Origin: an uncultured Prevotella sp.
Lineage (GTDB): Bacteria; Bacteroidota; Bacteroidia; Bacteroidales; Bacteroidaceae
Reading direction: 5' to 3'
DNA length: 30,365 nucleotides
Assembly: GCA_900548195.1 (NCBI GenBank)
Contig: URJQ01000016.1
Coordinates: forward strand, 1-30,365
Part shown: one piece after another, positions 1 to 7,499 of the stretch
Numbering within the stretch: the first letter of the stretch is position 1
How the letters are laid out: every line of letters begins with the position of its first letter
Notes under the pieces: model-generated
Told to the model about the DNA's origin: nothing
Database searches by the model: none
Seen by the model: only the letters and a program-made list of their open reading frames with translations
Translations under genes and position numbers: made by a program

Positions 1-183
1 GTATGAATAGGTCATGACATCAGAAGCAATGACTCTATATCCATGTTTACGCAATGCAAGCGAAAACAATCCTGTTCCTGCCATTAAATCTATGACAGAA
101 TGTGCATCAGGACAATGTTGACTAATAGTATTAATCAATGTCTCTGCTAACTTATCTTTTGATCCAATATATCTATATCCCAT
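1..183 (-). CDS. D12-class N6-adenine DNA methyltransferase, N-terminal part (runs off window edge)
   Basis: The visible 61 codons start at an ATG (complement of 181-183) and read MGYRYIGSKDKLAETL, followed by VIDLMAGTGLFS and VIASDVMTYSY. The early YIGSK segment is the substrate/SAM-side signature of D12-class (Dam-like) adenine methylases. DLMAGTG corresponds to the FxGxG AdoMet-binding motif, and SDVMTYSY matches the following conserved acidic strand. It methylates adenine N6 in DNA. The start overlaps the end of the preceding methylase gene by 11 bp, so the two are almost certainly cotranscribed and translationally linked. The DPPY catalytic motif would lie beyond the window. Identification is from motifs only. 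Whether it is a restriction-linked or orphan enzyme cannot be decided here. Confidence 0.85.
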   Translation of the reverse strand, partial: MGYRYIGSKDKLAETLINTISQHCPDAHSVIDLMAGTGLFSLALRKHGYRVIASDVMTYSY

Positions 184-1906
184 TATTGAAAATATCTTTT
201 GCTGTTATTCTCAAGAGTCTTCTAAAAGGTATCATTTGTTGAACCTCATTTATTGCTTTGTAAATAACTTCATAATCACTTTGATTAATACCAAACAATT
301 TTGCTACAATGCGTTCTATTTTGGCATCCGCATCAATTGAAAAGTTATCACTTGAAACTCTTGCGTTATTTTTTACTAAATCTGTTAAGTGCATAAGACA
401 ATCCCTTGTATCAGCATTATTAACATCAATATTTGGGAATGGTAATGATGCAACAGAAGCTTGTGATAGGTAAGCATGTGTTTTCCAACCAGTACTCCCC
501 ATCGTTTTAATTATGAAGTATGTGGTTATCCTTGAATTAAGAACAGCCAGTATTACTTCATTTGATATTATAGGATTAATATCATTTCTGCGTTTGATAA
601 TATATACGACTTGATTTGTCAGACAATTATCATAGTCAATACCAGCAGTAATTCCTACACCTGTTTTTCTAACAAGGATCTTGGAACCTTGGTAAAGTTG
701 TGCATCTTTATAATTGATACCTTGAACATCTATCTTTATATAATGTTTTGCATTTGTTCCGAAGCGATATACGTCTTCACCAACGATTATTTTTTTGTAG
801 CCATTAGAAGCTTTTGGGGAAATAATTCCCATCGATAAAAACGAAGGCTTAGCTCCTATATACTTACAATGAGGACATTTGACATCTTTGTCCTCTTTTC
901 CTCTTGGTTCTGGTAGCCATTTTTGGCAAATAGGACATTTTAGGATGACACCCTTCTTAGAAAGTTCAACACCTCTTTGGCTCGAAGTTACGTCACCTAT
1001 CTTTTGGCAATTGTTCAGGAAATGTGTTAGATCAGAATCGTTTGTTGTTATGTCGGTGAAGAATGCGTAATTATTATCAACCATCAATTTTGACGATATT
1101 TTGCAAGATGACAACTTTATGGCTTTTTCTAACGAAATTTCTCCTTTGATTACCTTCTTCTTAATGTCATTCGACAAATGAGCACATAAAACATTATGTC
1201 TATTGTTACAAACCTTCTTTACACCAAAGATTAACGAGACTGCAATATTGATATCAGGAAAAATACCTTCACCTAATCTAATAATCTGCTTGATTTCGGT
1301 ATTTTTAAGAAGGAACTCTCTGATTGGCTTATGCTCTTCACTATAAATAGAGTCTGGAACAATTAGACCAAAGCAACCATCTACATTTAGATTGTTTACA
1401 CATAATTCAATGAACAAGTCATAAATATCAAATTGTCCTATAGCTGTAAAAAAATCACTTGAAAGTTGAAGATAGGAACTTTTGTCTGCCCCCCAGGGTG
1501 GATTGCTGACAATAAAATCTATACCATTTGGAAAGTACTTCTTTGCAAGCATAGTCCATCCTTCAGCTGTCTTTTTACCACTATATGGATAAAGAGCATC
1601 ACATTGAATAAACGAATTGTTAATGTTGTTAGAGGAAAAATTTTTATTCGATCTTTGAATTGCTGTTTCTTCTATATCTATACCGACATAGCAAGTCTGC
1701 ACTCCTTTCTTTTTTGACTCAGAAAGAAATGCATGCAGCAAAGCACTTTCTCCTGTAGCAGGATCCAGCACAAAGTATTTTTTTGCTTTGTCAAGTTTTG
1801 CCAAAGACAAAGTTACTTTTGCGAGATAGTTTGCAAGAATTGGAGGTGTATAAAAAGCACCAAGTGACTTTTGTCTTTCTAAACTATAGCCCTCAATTTT
1901 AGCCAT
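173..1906 (-). CDS. N6-adenine DNA methylase (HsdM/Eco57I-like) with zinc-ribbon insert
   Basis: A 577-residue protein with the gamma-class adenine methylase order: a GAFYTPP segment near residue 16-22, AdoMet motif DPATGES at 48-54, an acidic strand VGIDIEE near 74-80, and catalytic NPPW at 135-138. Residues 324-347 carry two CPxC pairs (C324/C327 and C344/C347), a probable zinc ribbon inside what should be the target-recognition half. The C-terminal part (about 400-577) resembles type IIG/type I-associated target-recognition regions. No PD-(D/E)xK nuclease motif was seen, so it looks modification-only. It lies between a DinD homologue and a D12 methylase on the same strand. The AT-rich codon use, unlike the purine operon that follows, suggests a transferred island. 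The specific recognition site is unknown. Confidence 0.85.
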   Translation of the reverse strand: MAKIEGYSLERQKSLGAFYTPPILANYLAKVTLSLAKLDKAKKYFVLDPATGESALLHAFLSESKKKGVQTCYVGIDIEETAIQRSNKNFSSNNINNSFIQCDALYPYSGKKTAEGWTMLAKKYFPNGIDFIVSNPPWGADKSSYLQLSSDFFTAIGQFDIYDLFIELCVNNLNVDGCFGLIVPDSIYSEEHKPIREFLLKNTEIKQIIRLGEGIFPDINIAVSLIFGVKKVCNNRHNVLCAHLSNDIKKKVIKGEISLEKAIKLSSCKISSKLMVDNNYAFFTDITTNDSDLTHFLNNCQKIGDVTSSQRGVELSKKGVILKCPICQKWLPEPRGKEDKDVKCPHCKYIGAKPSFLSMGIISPKASNGYKKIIVGEDVYRFGTNAKHYIKIDVQGINYKDAQLYQGSKILVRKTGVGITAGIDYDNCLTNQVVYIIKRRNDINPIISNEVILAVLNSRITTYFIIKTMGSTGWKTHAYLSQASVASLPFPNIDVNNADTRDCLMHLTDLVKNNARVSSDNFSIDADAKIERIVAKLFGINQSDYEVIYKAINEVQQMIPFRRLLRITAKDIFNNGI

Positions 1907-1945
1907 TATTCTCTTTAGATAAAAGGTACGCTTTGTATTCTCTCA

Positions 1946-2029
1946 CTAAGAGTTTTTAATATCAACTTCTAAAATGTCTGTTATATTGTTTGCTTGCTCC
2001 ATGAGCAACTCTTTCTTATTCTGTTCCAT
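1946..2029 (-). CDS. Possible 27-codon ORF between dinD-like gene and methylase
   Basis: An ATG three bases after the dinD-like stop opens a 27-codon frame reading MEQNKKELLMEQANNI and ending IKNS before TAG. It is in the same frame as the methylase gene downstream, separated from it by stop codons and about 40 bp. The composition (charged, amphipathic) is protein-like, but the frame is too short to prove by statistics. It may be a small translated leader, the remnant of an N-terminal methylase extension, or chance. No family was recognised. Confidence 0.25.
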   Translation of the reverse strand: MEQNKKELLMEQANNITDILEVDIKNS

Positions 2030-2031
2030 TT

Positions 2032-2865
2032 TTACTTTTTCTTCTTATTGTCTAAAACTTTCTTCTCTTCACTCGCCAATCTTCGTCCAACCTTCTTGAT
2101 ATCCTCGGCTGCAGGCAAGTTCTCTGGGACAATACCTCGTTGTACGAGCATATTACGAACTGCGGTATTGTTGGCAATATGTTCATTGCTAATCTGCGGC
2201 TCACCATGCAAATCCTTAGCTTGGACGTTTACGCTTGTCATTTCTGCAGCAAAGTCTTTTGCTTTGATGCTGATAGTTGGCAGGAAATCAGCTAACGGAC
2301 GCTTTTCGGGAACTCCCATACGTCTTTTCAACATAGACGTATTGAGACGAAACAAGGCTTGGTCTCCTTTGGAGCGAATGACTGCAAAACTCTTGTCATT
2401 GATTCCACGCTCATACAGGATGCCTGATAGTTTACGCTCTGTCTCCTGCAATTTTGTTCGCGCCTTGACACGCTCAACTTCTAAGATTCGTTTCTCTACA
2501 AGTTCCGCTCTGCGTGTCTGTACTGCAAAGTAAGTCTGCGCAAACGCAATTTGCTGTTTGCGAGGGTCACCATTTTGTGCCACAAGATAGCAAGCGTAAC
2601 GGGTAAGCATGATGTCATCCACTTGACGCTCAGCACCTGAGCCAAGTTCGACCATTTTGCTGACGTCAGCAAAATGGTCGGCTATTTTATGTCCTGCATT
2701 GCCACACGCTTCTTTTGCTTTGTCTATCACTTTTGTAAAGTTTCGCCATTGTGTATATCCTAACAATGTACACAATTCACGAGCACTCCAACATTCAATA
2801 TTATTTATAATGCAAGATACTTGCTCAAATTGTGAGAACAATAATTGTATTTCTTCTTTTTTCAT
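2032..2865 (-). CDS. dinD: DinD-like DNA-damage-inducible protein (BRO-N family)
   Basis: The 277-residue length matches E. coli DinD (about 274). The N-terminal half has the BRO-N/DinD pattern: WSARELCTLLGY at about 25-36, then a segment around 73-100 (ELGSGAERQVDDIMLTRYACYLVAQNGD, cited by position) that is characteristic of DinD and of phage antirepressor-like Bro-N domains. The centre (about 115-160) is basic and coiled-coil-like, and the C-terminus ends in a lysine run. E. coli DinD is SOS-induced and affects RecA filaments in vitro. Whether that holds here is inference. No LexA-type operator was identified. The gene follows a small XRE regulator by 12 bp and precedes two adenine methylases, a context that suggests it serves the modification/defence island. 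Confidence 0.8.
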   Translation of the reverse strand: MKKEEIQLLFSQFEQVSCIINNIECWSARELCTLLGYTQWRNFTKVIDKAKEACGNAGHKIADHFADVSKMVELGSGAERQVDDIMLTRYACYLVAQNGDPRKQQIAFAQTYFAVQTRRAELVEKRILEVERVKARTKLQETERKLSGILYERGINDKSFAVIRSKGDQALFRLNTSMLKRRMGVPEKRPLADFLPTISIKAKDFAAEMTSVNVQAKDLHGEPQISNEHIANNTAVRNMLVQRGIVPENLPAAEDIKKVGRRLASEEKKVLDNKKKK

Positions 2866-2877
2866 AGGGTGCTCTTT

Positions 2878-3087
2878 TTATTCCACATTGTCTCTAACGA
2901 GGTCTGCAATCTCCACATCTAAGAGTTTTGCCGTTTTAAGTAGGCTCTCTAAGTCGGGTTGGCTAGAGTTGGTACACCACTTTGATATTGTGGTTTTATC
3001 CTTACCCAACTGCTCTGCCAACCATTTATTGGTTCGTTGCTTGTCTGCAAGAACCACTTTTATGCGATTCAATTGTTTGTTTGCCAT
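2878..3087 (-). CDS. Small XRE-family HTH regulator
   Basis: A 69-residue protein consisting almost entirely of one helix-turn-helix domain of the Cro/CI type. NKWLAEQLGKDKTTISKW (about residues 20-37) is the HTH, followed by SLLKTAKLLDVEIADLV, the usual last helices. Size and position resemble the controller (C) proteins of restriction-modification operons, which tune their own promoter and delay the nuclease. It is the first gene of the minus-strand island and lies 12 bp ahead of the dinD-like gene. It has its own candidate promoter (3108-3115) about 20 bp upstream of the start. Function as a C protein is inference. An antitoxin-like or phage-type repressor is the alternative. Confidence 0.85.
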   Translation of the reverse strand: MANKQLNRIKVVLADKQRTNKWLAEQLGKDKTTISKWCTNSSQPDLESLLKTAKLLDVEIADLVRDNVE

Positions 3088-3107
3088 ATCTGTTCCTGTT
3101 TACGATG

Positions 3108-3115
3108 CAAAGATA
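3108..3115 (-). promoter_or_regulatory. Bacteroidetes-type -7 box TATCTTTG
   Basis: The minus strand reads TATCTTTG, an exact match to the TAnnTTTG -7 consensus of Bacteroidetes housekeeping promoters, 20 bp before the XRE start codon. A clear -33 TTTG box was not found at the expected spacing, so the promoter may be weak or regulated. It would drive the XRE-dinD-methylase operon. Confidence 0.55.
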
Positions 3116-3303
3116 GGCATTTTTTTTCTAATTCCTTACGTCTTAATCCTAATTTTTACATTAAAATAGAACTTTAATGAAATATATTCACCTATACAAT
3201 TCTACAAAAATCAAAGAATGAGATAAAAGCAATAATGATATGGTTGAAGAGTTAAAGTCACGAATGATAATTAGTATTTTGCAAAAGCATAGCTTTTAGG
3301 GTG

Positions 3304-3387
3304 TAATAACTATGCTTTTACCTCCTAATAACTATGCTTTTACTATGTAATAACTATGCTTTTACTATGTAATAGCTATGCTTTTAT
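3304..3387. repeat. 22-bp tandem repeat, four copies, with an inverted half-copy upstream
   Basis: Units start at 3304, 3326, 3348 and 3370, an exact 22-bp period. The core is TAATAACTATGCTTTTAC, with one A-to-G change in the last copy and a variable 4-bp linker (CTCC, then TATG twice). Just upstream (3282-3292) lies AAAAGCATAGC, the inverse complement of the GCTATGCTTTT in the last copy, so transcripts could fold across the array. It sits in the promoter-distal upstream region of the XRE gene. Function is unknown: possible regulator-binding iterons or a simple satellite. Confidence 0.85.
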
Positions 3388-3390
3388 AGA

Positions 3391-3421
3391 GCCCCCTCTT
3401 TTTCCCCTGTAAGGGGGAGGC
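3391..3421. repeat. C-rich intergenic hairpin element, copy 1
   Basis: The sequence begins GCCCCCTC and contains CCCCT-gta-AGGGG, a tight hairpin. Related C-rich elements occur at 12311-12344 (inverted), 22847-22879 and 30335-30365. It directly follows the 22-bp tandem array. It is probably a dispersed intergenic repeat. Confidence 0.55.
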
Positions 3422-3450
3422 TATATACGTTCTTCGGCTTGCGGTTTCCC

Positions 3451-3490
3451 AATTGCGTCAGCGCGATTTTTCACTCTTCACTTTTCACTA
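3451..3490. repeat. GCGTCAG / TTCACT dispersed element, copy 1
   Basis: GCGTCAGCGCG is followed by a pyrimidine-rich run of TTTTTCACTCTTCAC type. The same two-part arrangement recurs at 15076-15112 and, more diverged, at 28501-28548. All copies are intergenic. Confidence 0.5.
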
Positions 3491-3644
3491 AAGAAGAAAA
3501 TGTAACCAGTTTCCTACCCTAAGTGGGACAGGAGGGAGCTCGTTCTAAAGAGGGTTTCAGGAGTAGATTAAACTGTCGGAAGCACCTGTTTTAACATTTA
3601 TTCATAACTTTTCGACGATTATTCTCTAAAAATATTTTATGTGG

Positions 3645-3838
3645 TTTGAAGTTCCACCCTTCCACCTTAAGGGTGTTATATATTTAAGAATCAATATGTT
3701 AGGTAGGGTGGAATTATGGGTGGAATTATGGTGGAATTACGTGAAGTTCCACCCTAATTCCACCCATAATTCCACCATATACAATCGCCTGATTATCAAG
3801 ATGATAACCATACCAAGGTGGAAGGGTGGAACTTCAAA
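3645..3838. repeat. 194-bp nested inverted repeat (palindromic, MITE-like)
   Basis: The outer arms 3645-3668 and 3815-3838 are perfect 24-bp inverted repeats (TTTGAAGTTCCACCC... and its complement). The inner arms 3707-3728 and 3755-3776 are perfect 22-bp inverted repeats built from GTGGAATTA units. The 26-bp centre itself holds TTCCACC/GGTGGAA halves. The whole can fold into one long cruciform. No target-site duplication was seen in the flanks. A 76-codon ORF across it on the plus strand is explained by the repeat and is not called as a gene. It could be a non-autonomous mobile element, a recombination site or a protein-binding array. Just downstream, 3879-3892 is a perfect 14-bp palindrome (TTAACAGCTGTTAA). 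Confidence 0.85.
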
Positions 3839-3982
3839 TGACAAAAATTATTTTTCGGAAAAAACATAGGAAAAAGTATTAACAGCTGTTAAAAACAGAG
3901 AAAAACGCACGCTGTGCTTGCTACTGGCTTACACTAAACTACCGACAACCAACAACCGACAACCATTTTCCCACCAAAAAAG

Positions 3983-4024
3983 AAAAAGTCCGTGGGACCT
4001 GATAATGGGTGCCACGGACTTTTT
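3983..4024 (-). terminator. Rho-independent terminator of the purine-transport operon
   Basis: Perfect 13-bp arms (AAAAAGTCCGTGG at 3983-3995 and its complement at 4012-4024) flank a 16-nt loop. On the minus strand the stem ends in a T run. It lies 24 bp beyond the stop of the last permease gene. The A/T flanks make it potentially bidirectional. Confidence 0.85.
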
Positions 4025-4047
4025 GGTTATAGAGTGGGAATGTATGC

Positions 4048-5343
4048 TTACAGGAATGCGTATTTCAAGATGAAGAGCATTGCGAGGATGATGGAGCCTA
4101 TGTTCAGCTCCTTGTACTTTCCGCTGCAGATGTGAAGCAACACCCAACTGATGAGTCCCATCAATATACCGTCAGAGATGGAGTAGGTGAGCGGCATGAA
4201 AGCTATGCAGATAAAGCATGGAATGGCTGTGATATACTTGCTGAAATCCACCTTGCGAATGTCGTGCATCATCATTACGCCTACAAGGATAAGGGCTGGA
4301 GCCGTAGCCTGTGCAGGAATAGAGAGGAAGAGAGGTGCAAGGAAGAGGGCAAGAAGGAAGCAGACGGCTGTGCAGAAAGCTGTAAGTCCGCTGCGTCCAC
4401 CTACATTTACGCCAGAAGCGCTCTCCACGTATGTGGTGACAGTAGAAGTACCGAGGATAGCACCGAGTGTGGTTCCGATGGCATCAGCCATGAAAGCGTC
4501 CTTGAGGTGAGGGATATTACCTTTCTCGTCCACCATTCCGGCACGGTTGCTGACACCGATGAGGGTGCCGATAGTGTCGAACATATCGATGAAGAGGAAT
4601 GTCAGTACGCATACTATCATATCCACGCTGAGCACGTTGTGCCACTCAAACTTGCAGAAGATAGGCTCGATGCTTGGCGGTACATCCACTACAGCGGAGA
4701 AATTTGTCACGCCAAGCGGAATGCCGGCTATGGTGGTGACGAGGATTCCGATAAGGAGAGCACCGGTAACATTGCGCACCAGCAGCACTGCGCTGAGCAA
4801 TATGCCGAAGCAAGCCAGGAGAACGGCAGGAGAATGCAAATCGCCGAGAGAGACGAAGGTGGCTTCATTGGCAGCCACTATGCCGGCATTCTTCAGTCCG
4901 ATGAAGGCGATGAAGAGTCCGATACCAGGAGATATGGATCTGCGGAGCAGAAGCGGCATGCAATCCACTATCTTCTGGCGGAGTCCGGTGAGGGTAAGAA
5001 GGATGAAGATGACACCCTCGATGAATACTGCAGTGAGCGCAAACTGCCATGAATAGCCCATTGTCAGTACGATGGTGTAGGCAAAGAAGGCATTGAGACC
5101 CATGCCCGGAGCCAGAGCAAAAGGCAGTTTGGCATAGATAGCCATCACGATGGTGGCGGCGATAGCCGAGATGACGGTGGCGGTAAACACCGCTCCGGAG
5201 TCCATACCGGCATCACCGAGGATGCTCGGATTGACTGCAAGGATGTAAGCCATGGTGAGGAAAGTGGTGATTCCGCCCATCACTTCCTTGCGGATGCTCA
5301 TCTTTGAGGCGTCAAAGCCGAAGAATTTTGTCAGGAATTCCAT
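4048..5343 (-). CDS. AzgA/PbuG-type NCS2 purine permease (guanine/hypoxanthine/adenine)
   Basis: A 431-residue, strongly hydrophobic inner-membrane transporter. The N-terminus (FFGFDASKMSIRKEVMGGI then TFLTMAYILAVNP) and the APGMGLNAFF motif at 78-87 are diagnostic of the AzgA/PbuG/GhxP branch of the NCS2 family. These carriers take up hypoxanthine, guanine or adenine with protons. MFDTIGTLIGVSNRAG in the middle is the conserved acidic substrate-site segment. It is the last gene of a minus-strand operon with xpt, two other NCS2 permeases and a Tsx-like outer-membrane protein, 13 bp behind the latter, and is followed by a strong terminator. Which base it prefers cannot be told from sequence alone. 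Confidence 0.92.
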   Translation of the reverse strand: MEFLTKFFGFDASKMSIRKEVMGGITTFLTMAYILAVNPSILGDAGMDSGAVFTATVISAIAATIVMAIYAKLPFALAPGMGLNAFFAYTIVLTMGYSWQFALTAVFIEGVIFILLTLTGLRQKIVDCMPLLLRRSISPGIGLFIAFIGLKNAGIVAANEATFVSLGDLHSPAVLLACFGILLSAVLLVRNVTGALLIGILVTTIAGIPLGVTNFSAVVDVPPSIEPIFCKFEWHNVLSVDMIVCVLTFLFIDMFDTIGTLIGVSNRAGMVDEKGNIPHLKDAFMADAIGTTLGAILGTSTVTTYVESASGVNVGGRSGLTAFCTAVCFLLALFLAPLFLSIPAQATAPALILVGVMMMHDIRKVDFSKYITAIPCFICIAFMPLTYSISDGILMGLISWVLLHICSGKYKELNIGSIILAMLFILKYAFL

Positions 5344-5356
5344 TTATAGTATGGTA

Positions 5357-6064
5357 TTAGAGATTGAACTTAACAGCAATAGTAGGGTTGATGAAGAAAG
5401 AATCATCATTGTAAGTGTTATAGACGAAGTTATTGCTTATCTCCACCTCACTACCGATGCTGAAATTCTTTGTCACATTATACCATATCTGTGGTTCTGT
5501 GAGGAATACCAGTTGACCGTGACGGTTGGCCTTTTCGCCACGCCAGAGATCCACGAAACCAGAGAAAGTCAAAGCATTATTGGCGAATGTGGTGCTCCAT
5601 ACGCCAGTCAGCTGGCATGAAGCGTATGCGTTGGTATAGTCGTAGCTCTTGAAATAATGCTTGTAGAGAGCCTGGATGGAGTAGGTGGTGGAGAAGTCAG
5701 CGTTGTGACCATTCCATGCTATACCGGCGAGAGCAGACTGCTGGAAGCTGCCACTGTCCTTATTGAGACCGCCGTCATACTCCATGTGTGCAGCGAAGCC
5801 TTTAATCTGTCCGATGTTGAACTCACGGGAAATCTCCGTGTAGGCACCCTCAGTGAATTTACGGCTGAGGTCGATGTCCACGAAGTAGTACCATGAACCG
5901 AGCTGGTCGGCCTTGAACTGCTCAAGGGTGACAGTAACCTTCTGTCGTCCAGCCTCTGTGTCGGAATAGAGGCTGCGACCGAAGTCATAATGTACCTGGA
6001 TGTCCTGTGCCTGTACGCACAATGCTGCCAAGAGCATGAATGGGAGAATGAATAACTTTTTCAT
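5357..6064 (-). CDS. DUF5020-family, Tsx-like outer-membrane protein
   Basis: A 235-residue protein with a typical signal peptide (KKLFILPFMLLAALCVQAQ, residues 2-20), then alternating aromatic beta-strand segments and a C-terminus ending in a hydrophobic strand (VKFNL), as in outer-membrane barrels. The pattern (IQVHYDFGR near the mature N-terminus, FAAHMEYDGG, the QIWYNV segment, EISNNFVYNTYND) matches DUF5020 proteins of Bacteroidetes, which resemble the nucleoside channel Tsx. Its place between a uracil-type and an AzgA-type permease supports a role in letting nucleobases or nucleosides across the outer membrane. That role is inferred from context and from the Tsx resemblance. A 40-bp gap separates it from the upstream permease. 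Confidence 0.82.
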   Translation of the reverse strand: MKKLFILPFMLLAALCVQAQDIQVHYDFGRSLYSDTEAGRQKVTVTLEQFKADQLGSWYYFVDIDLSRKFTEGAYTEISREFNIGQIKGFAAHMEYDGGLNKDSGSFQQSALAGIAWNGHNADFSTTYSIQALYKHYFKSYDYTNAYASCQLTGVWSTTFANNALTFSGFVDLWRGEKANRHGQLVFLTEPQIWYNVTKNFSIGSEVEISNNFVYNTYNDDSFFINPTIAVKFNL

Positions 6065-6104
6065 TTTTCTTTTTTTATTAGTAATAAGTTTATATAATCT
6101 TTGA

Positions 6105-7451
6105 TTATTGTTCGGTATGTTCTTGATGCTTTTTCTCTTTGCCGTTGAAACTCTTTACCTTCATGCCGAGTTGTTCTGGCAACACAGCATTGAGAATGAT
6201 GCCTACAAGGGCAGCGATGGCAAGTCCGGAGAGGTGGATGCTGCCGATGGCAACACTGTCATTGGCACCATATTTCACACCGATAGCGAGGACAAGGATG
6301 AGGGCTGCCACAAAGACATTGCGCGAACTGGAGAGGTCAACTGCTGATTCCACGAGGTTTCTGACACCTACAGATGAAATCATGCCATAGAGAATGAGAC
6401 TCACGCCACCGATGGTAGCGGCTGGCATAAGGCCTATGATGCAAGCAAACTTAGGGCAGAAGCTCAGGATGACGCTGAAAATGGCTGCAAGACGGATGAC
6501 GGCAGGGTCGAAGACGCGTGTAAGATTGAGCACGCCAGTGTTCTCTCCGTATGTGGTATTGGCAGGCGCACCGAAGATACTTGCCAGAGCAGTGGCAAGA
6601 CCGTCGCCTATCAGTGTGCGGTGAAGTCCTGGCTTGGCGAGGAAGTCCCTGCCTACAGTGGAAGATATGGCACACATATCGCCGATATGCTCCATGATAG
6701 TGGCGAAAGCGATTGGCACGATAGCTATGATACTGCTGAGAAGGAACGAGCCATTGAAGTCGTCAGTGACGGCAAAAACGCTCGTCTCACGACTGAAAGG
6801 CAAGCCTATCCATGCAGCATCATTCACGCTGGAGAAGTCCACTTCGCCCATTGCTGCAGCGAGAGCGTAGGATGCTACGACGCCGAGAAGGATTGGCACA
6901 ATCTTTATTATGCCTTTTCCCCAGATACTGCTCAGGATGACTACCACGATAGCTACGATGGCGAGGAGCCAGTTGCTCGTGCAATTCTGTATAGCTGAGC
7001 CAGATAGAGTCAGACCAATGGCTATGACCATCGGACCTGTCACGACAGGAGGAAAGAACTTCAGCACCTTCTGACTGCCGAAAGCCTTGATGAGGGCAGC
7101 CATGATAAAGTAGCACATTCCTGCACACATCACTCCGATGCAGGCATAGTCGAGCGCAAGGGTCTCACTCATGCCCTGTTCCATGCCCAGTTGCTTGACA
7201 GAGAGGTAACCTCCGATGAATGCAAAACTGGAACCGAGGAATGCTGGCACCTGCATCTTGGAGATGAAATGGAACTGAAGTGTTCCTATGCCGGCAAACA
7301 GAAGCGTGGTGGAAACGGAGAGACCGGTCAGAGCCGGCACGAGTATCGTTGCTCCGAACATGGCAAACAGATGCTGAATGCCAAGGATAGTGAACTTTCC
7401 AGTGCCTAATTCGCGGGCATTGGTTATTCCATCTTGATGTTTGAATTCCAT
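6105..7451 (-). CDS. uraA: UraA-type NCS2 uracil/xanthine permease
   Basis: A 448-residue multi-spanning inner-membrane protein. QHLFAMFGATILVP at 26-39 and FLGSSFAFI near 71-79 are the UraA-branch NCS2 signatures. TIMEHIGD (about residue 245) carries the conserved Glu of the uracil site, and TTYGENTGVLNLTRVF is the family's second substrate motif. It imports uracil (possibly other bases) by proton symport. It is cotranscribed with xpt and two purine permeases. The tail (KSFNGKEKKHQEHTEQ) is hydrophilic. The 48-bp gap before it carries a repeated TTGTTGGTTGTGGG simple sequence (about 7455-7498), of a kind also found at 3941-3965 and at 9548-9560. Assignment to the UraA subgroup is good, but exact substrate is unproven. 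Confidence 0.9.
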   Translation of the reverse strand: MEFKHQDGITNARELGTGKFTILGIQHLFAMFGATILVPALTGLSVSTTLLFAGIGTLQFHFISKMQVPAFLGSSFAFIGGYLSVKQLGMEQGMSETLALDYACIGVMCAGMCYFIMAALIKAFGSQKVLKFFPPVVTGPMVIAIGLTLSGSAIQNCTSNWLLAIVAIVVVILSSIWGKGIIKIVPILLGVVASYALAAAMGEVDFSSVNDAAWIGLPFSRETSVFAVTDDFNGSFLLSSIIAIVPIAFATIMEHIGDMCAISSTVGRDFLAKPGLHRTLIGDGLATALASIFGAPANTTYGENTGVLNLTRVFDPAVIRLAAIFSVILSFCPKFACIIGLMPAATIGGVSLILYGMISSVGVRNLVESAVDLSSSRNVFVAALILVLAIGVKYGANDSVAIGSIHLSGLAIAALVGIILNAVLPEQLGMKVKSFNGKEKKHQEHTEQ

Positions 7452-7499
7452 AGAATGGGTTGTTGGTTGTGGGTTGTTGGTTGTGGGTTGTTGGTCTCT

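Noticed and set aside
2032..2865. Prophage remnant based on the BRO-N/antirepressor-like domain
   Set aside because: Full-length DinD similarity and no phage structural, integrase or att sequences nearby.
3639..3869. 76-codon plus-strand ORF in the gap before the purine operon
   Set aside because: It is almost entirely the nested palindrome (3645-3838); the repetitive peptide (VELWVELWW) follows from the repeat and not from coding selection.
3590..3900. Replication origin
   Set aside because: AT-rich with TTATTCATA and the palindrome TTAACAGCTGTTAA, but no cluster of TTATNCACA DnaA boxes and no dnaA/dnaN nearby.
4132..5056. Long plus-strand ORFs opposite the permease genes
   Set aside because: They are antisense shadows of hydrophobic membrane-protein genes, with low-complexity, charged peptides and no recognisable domain.
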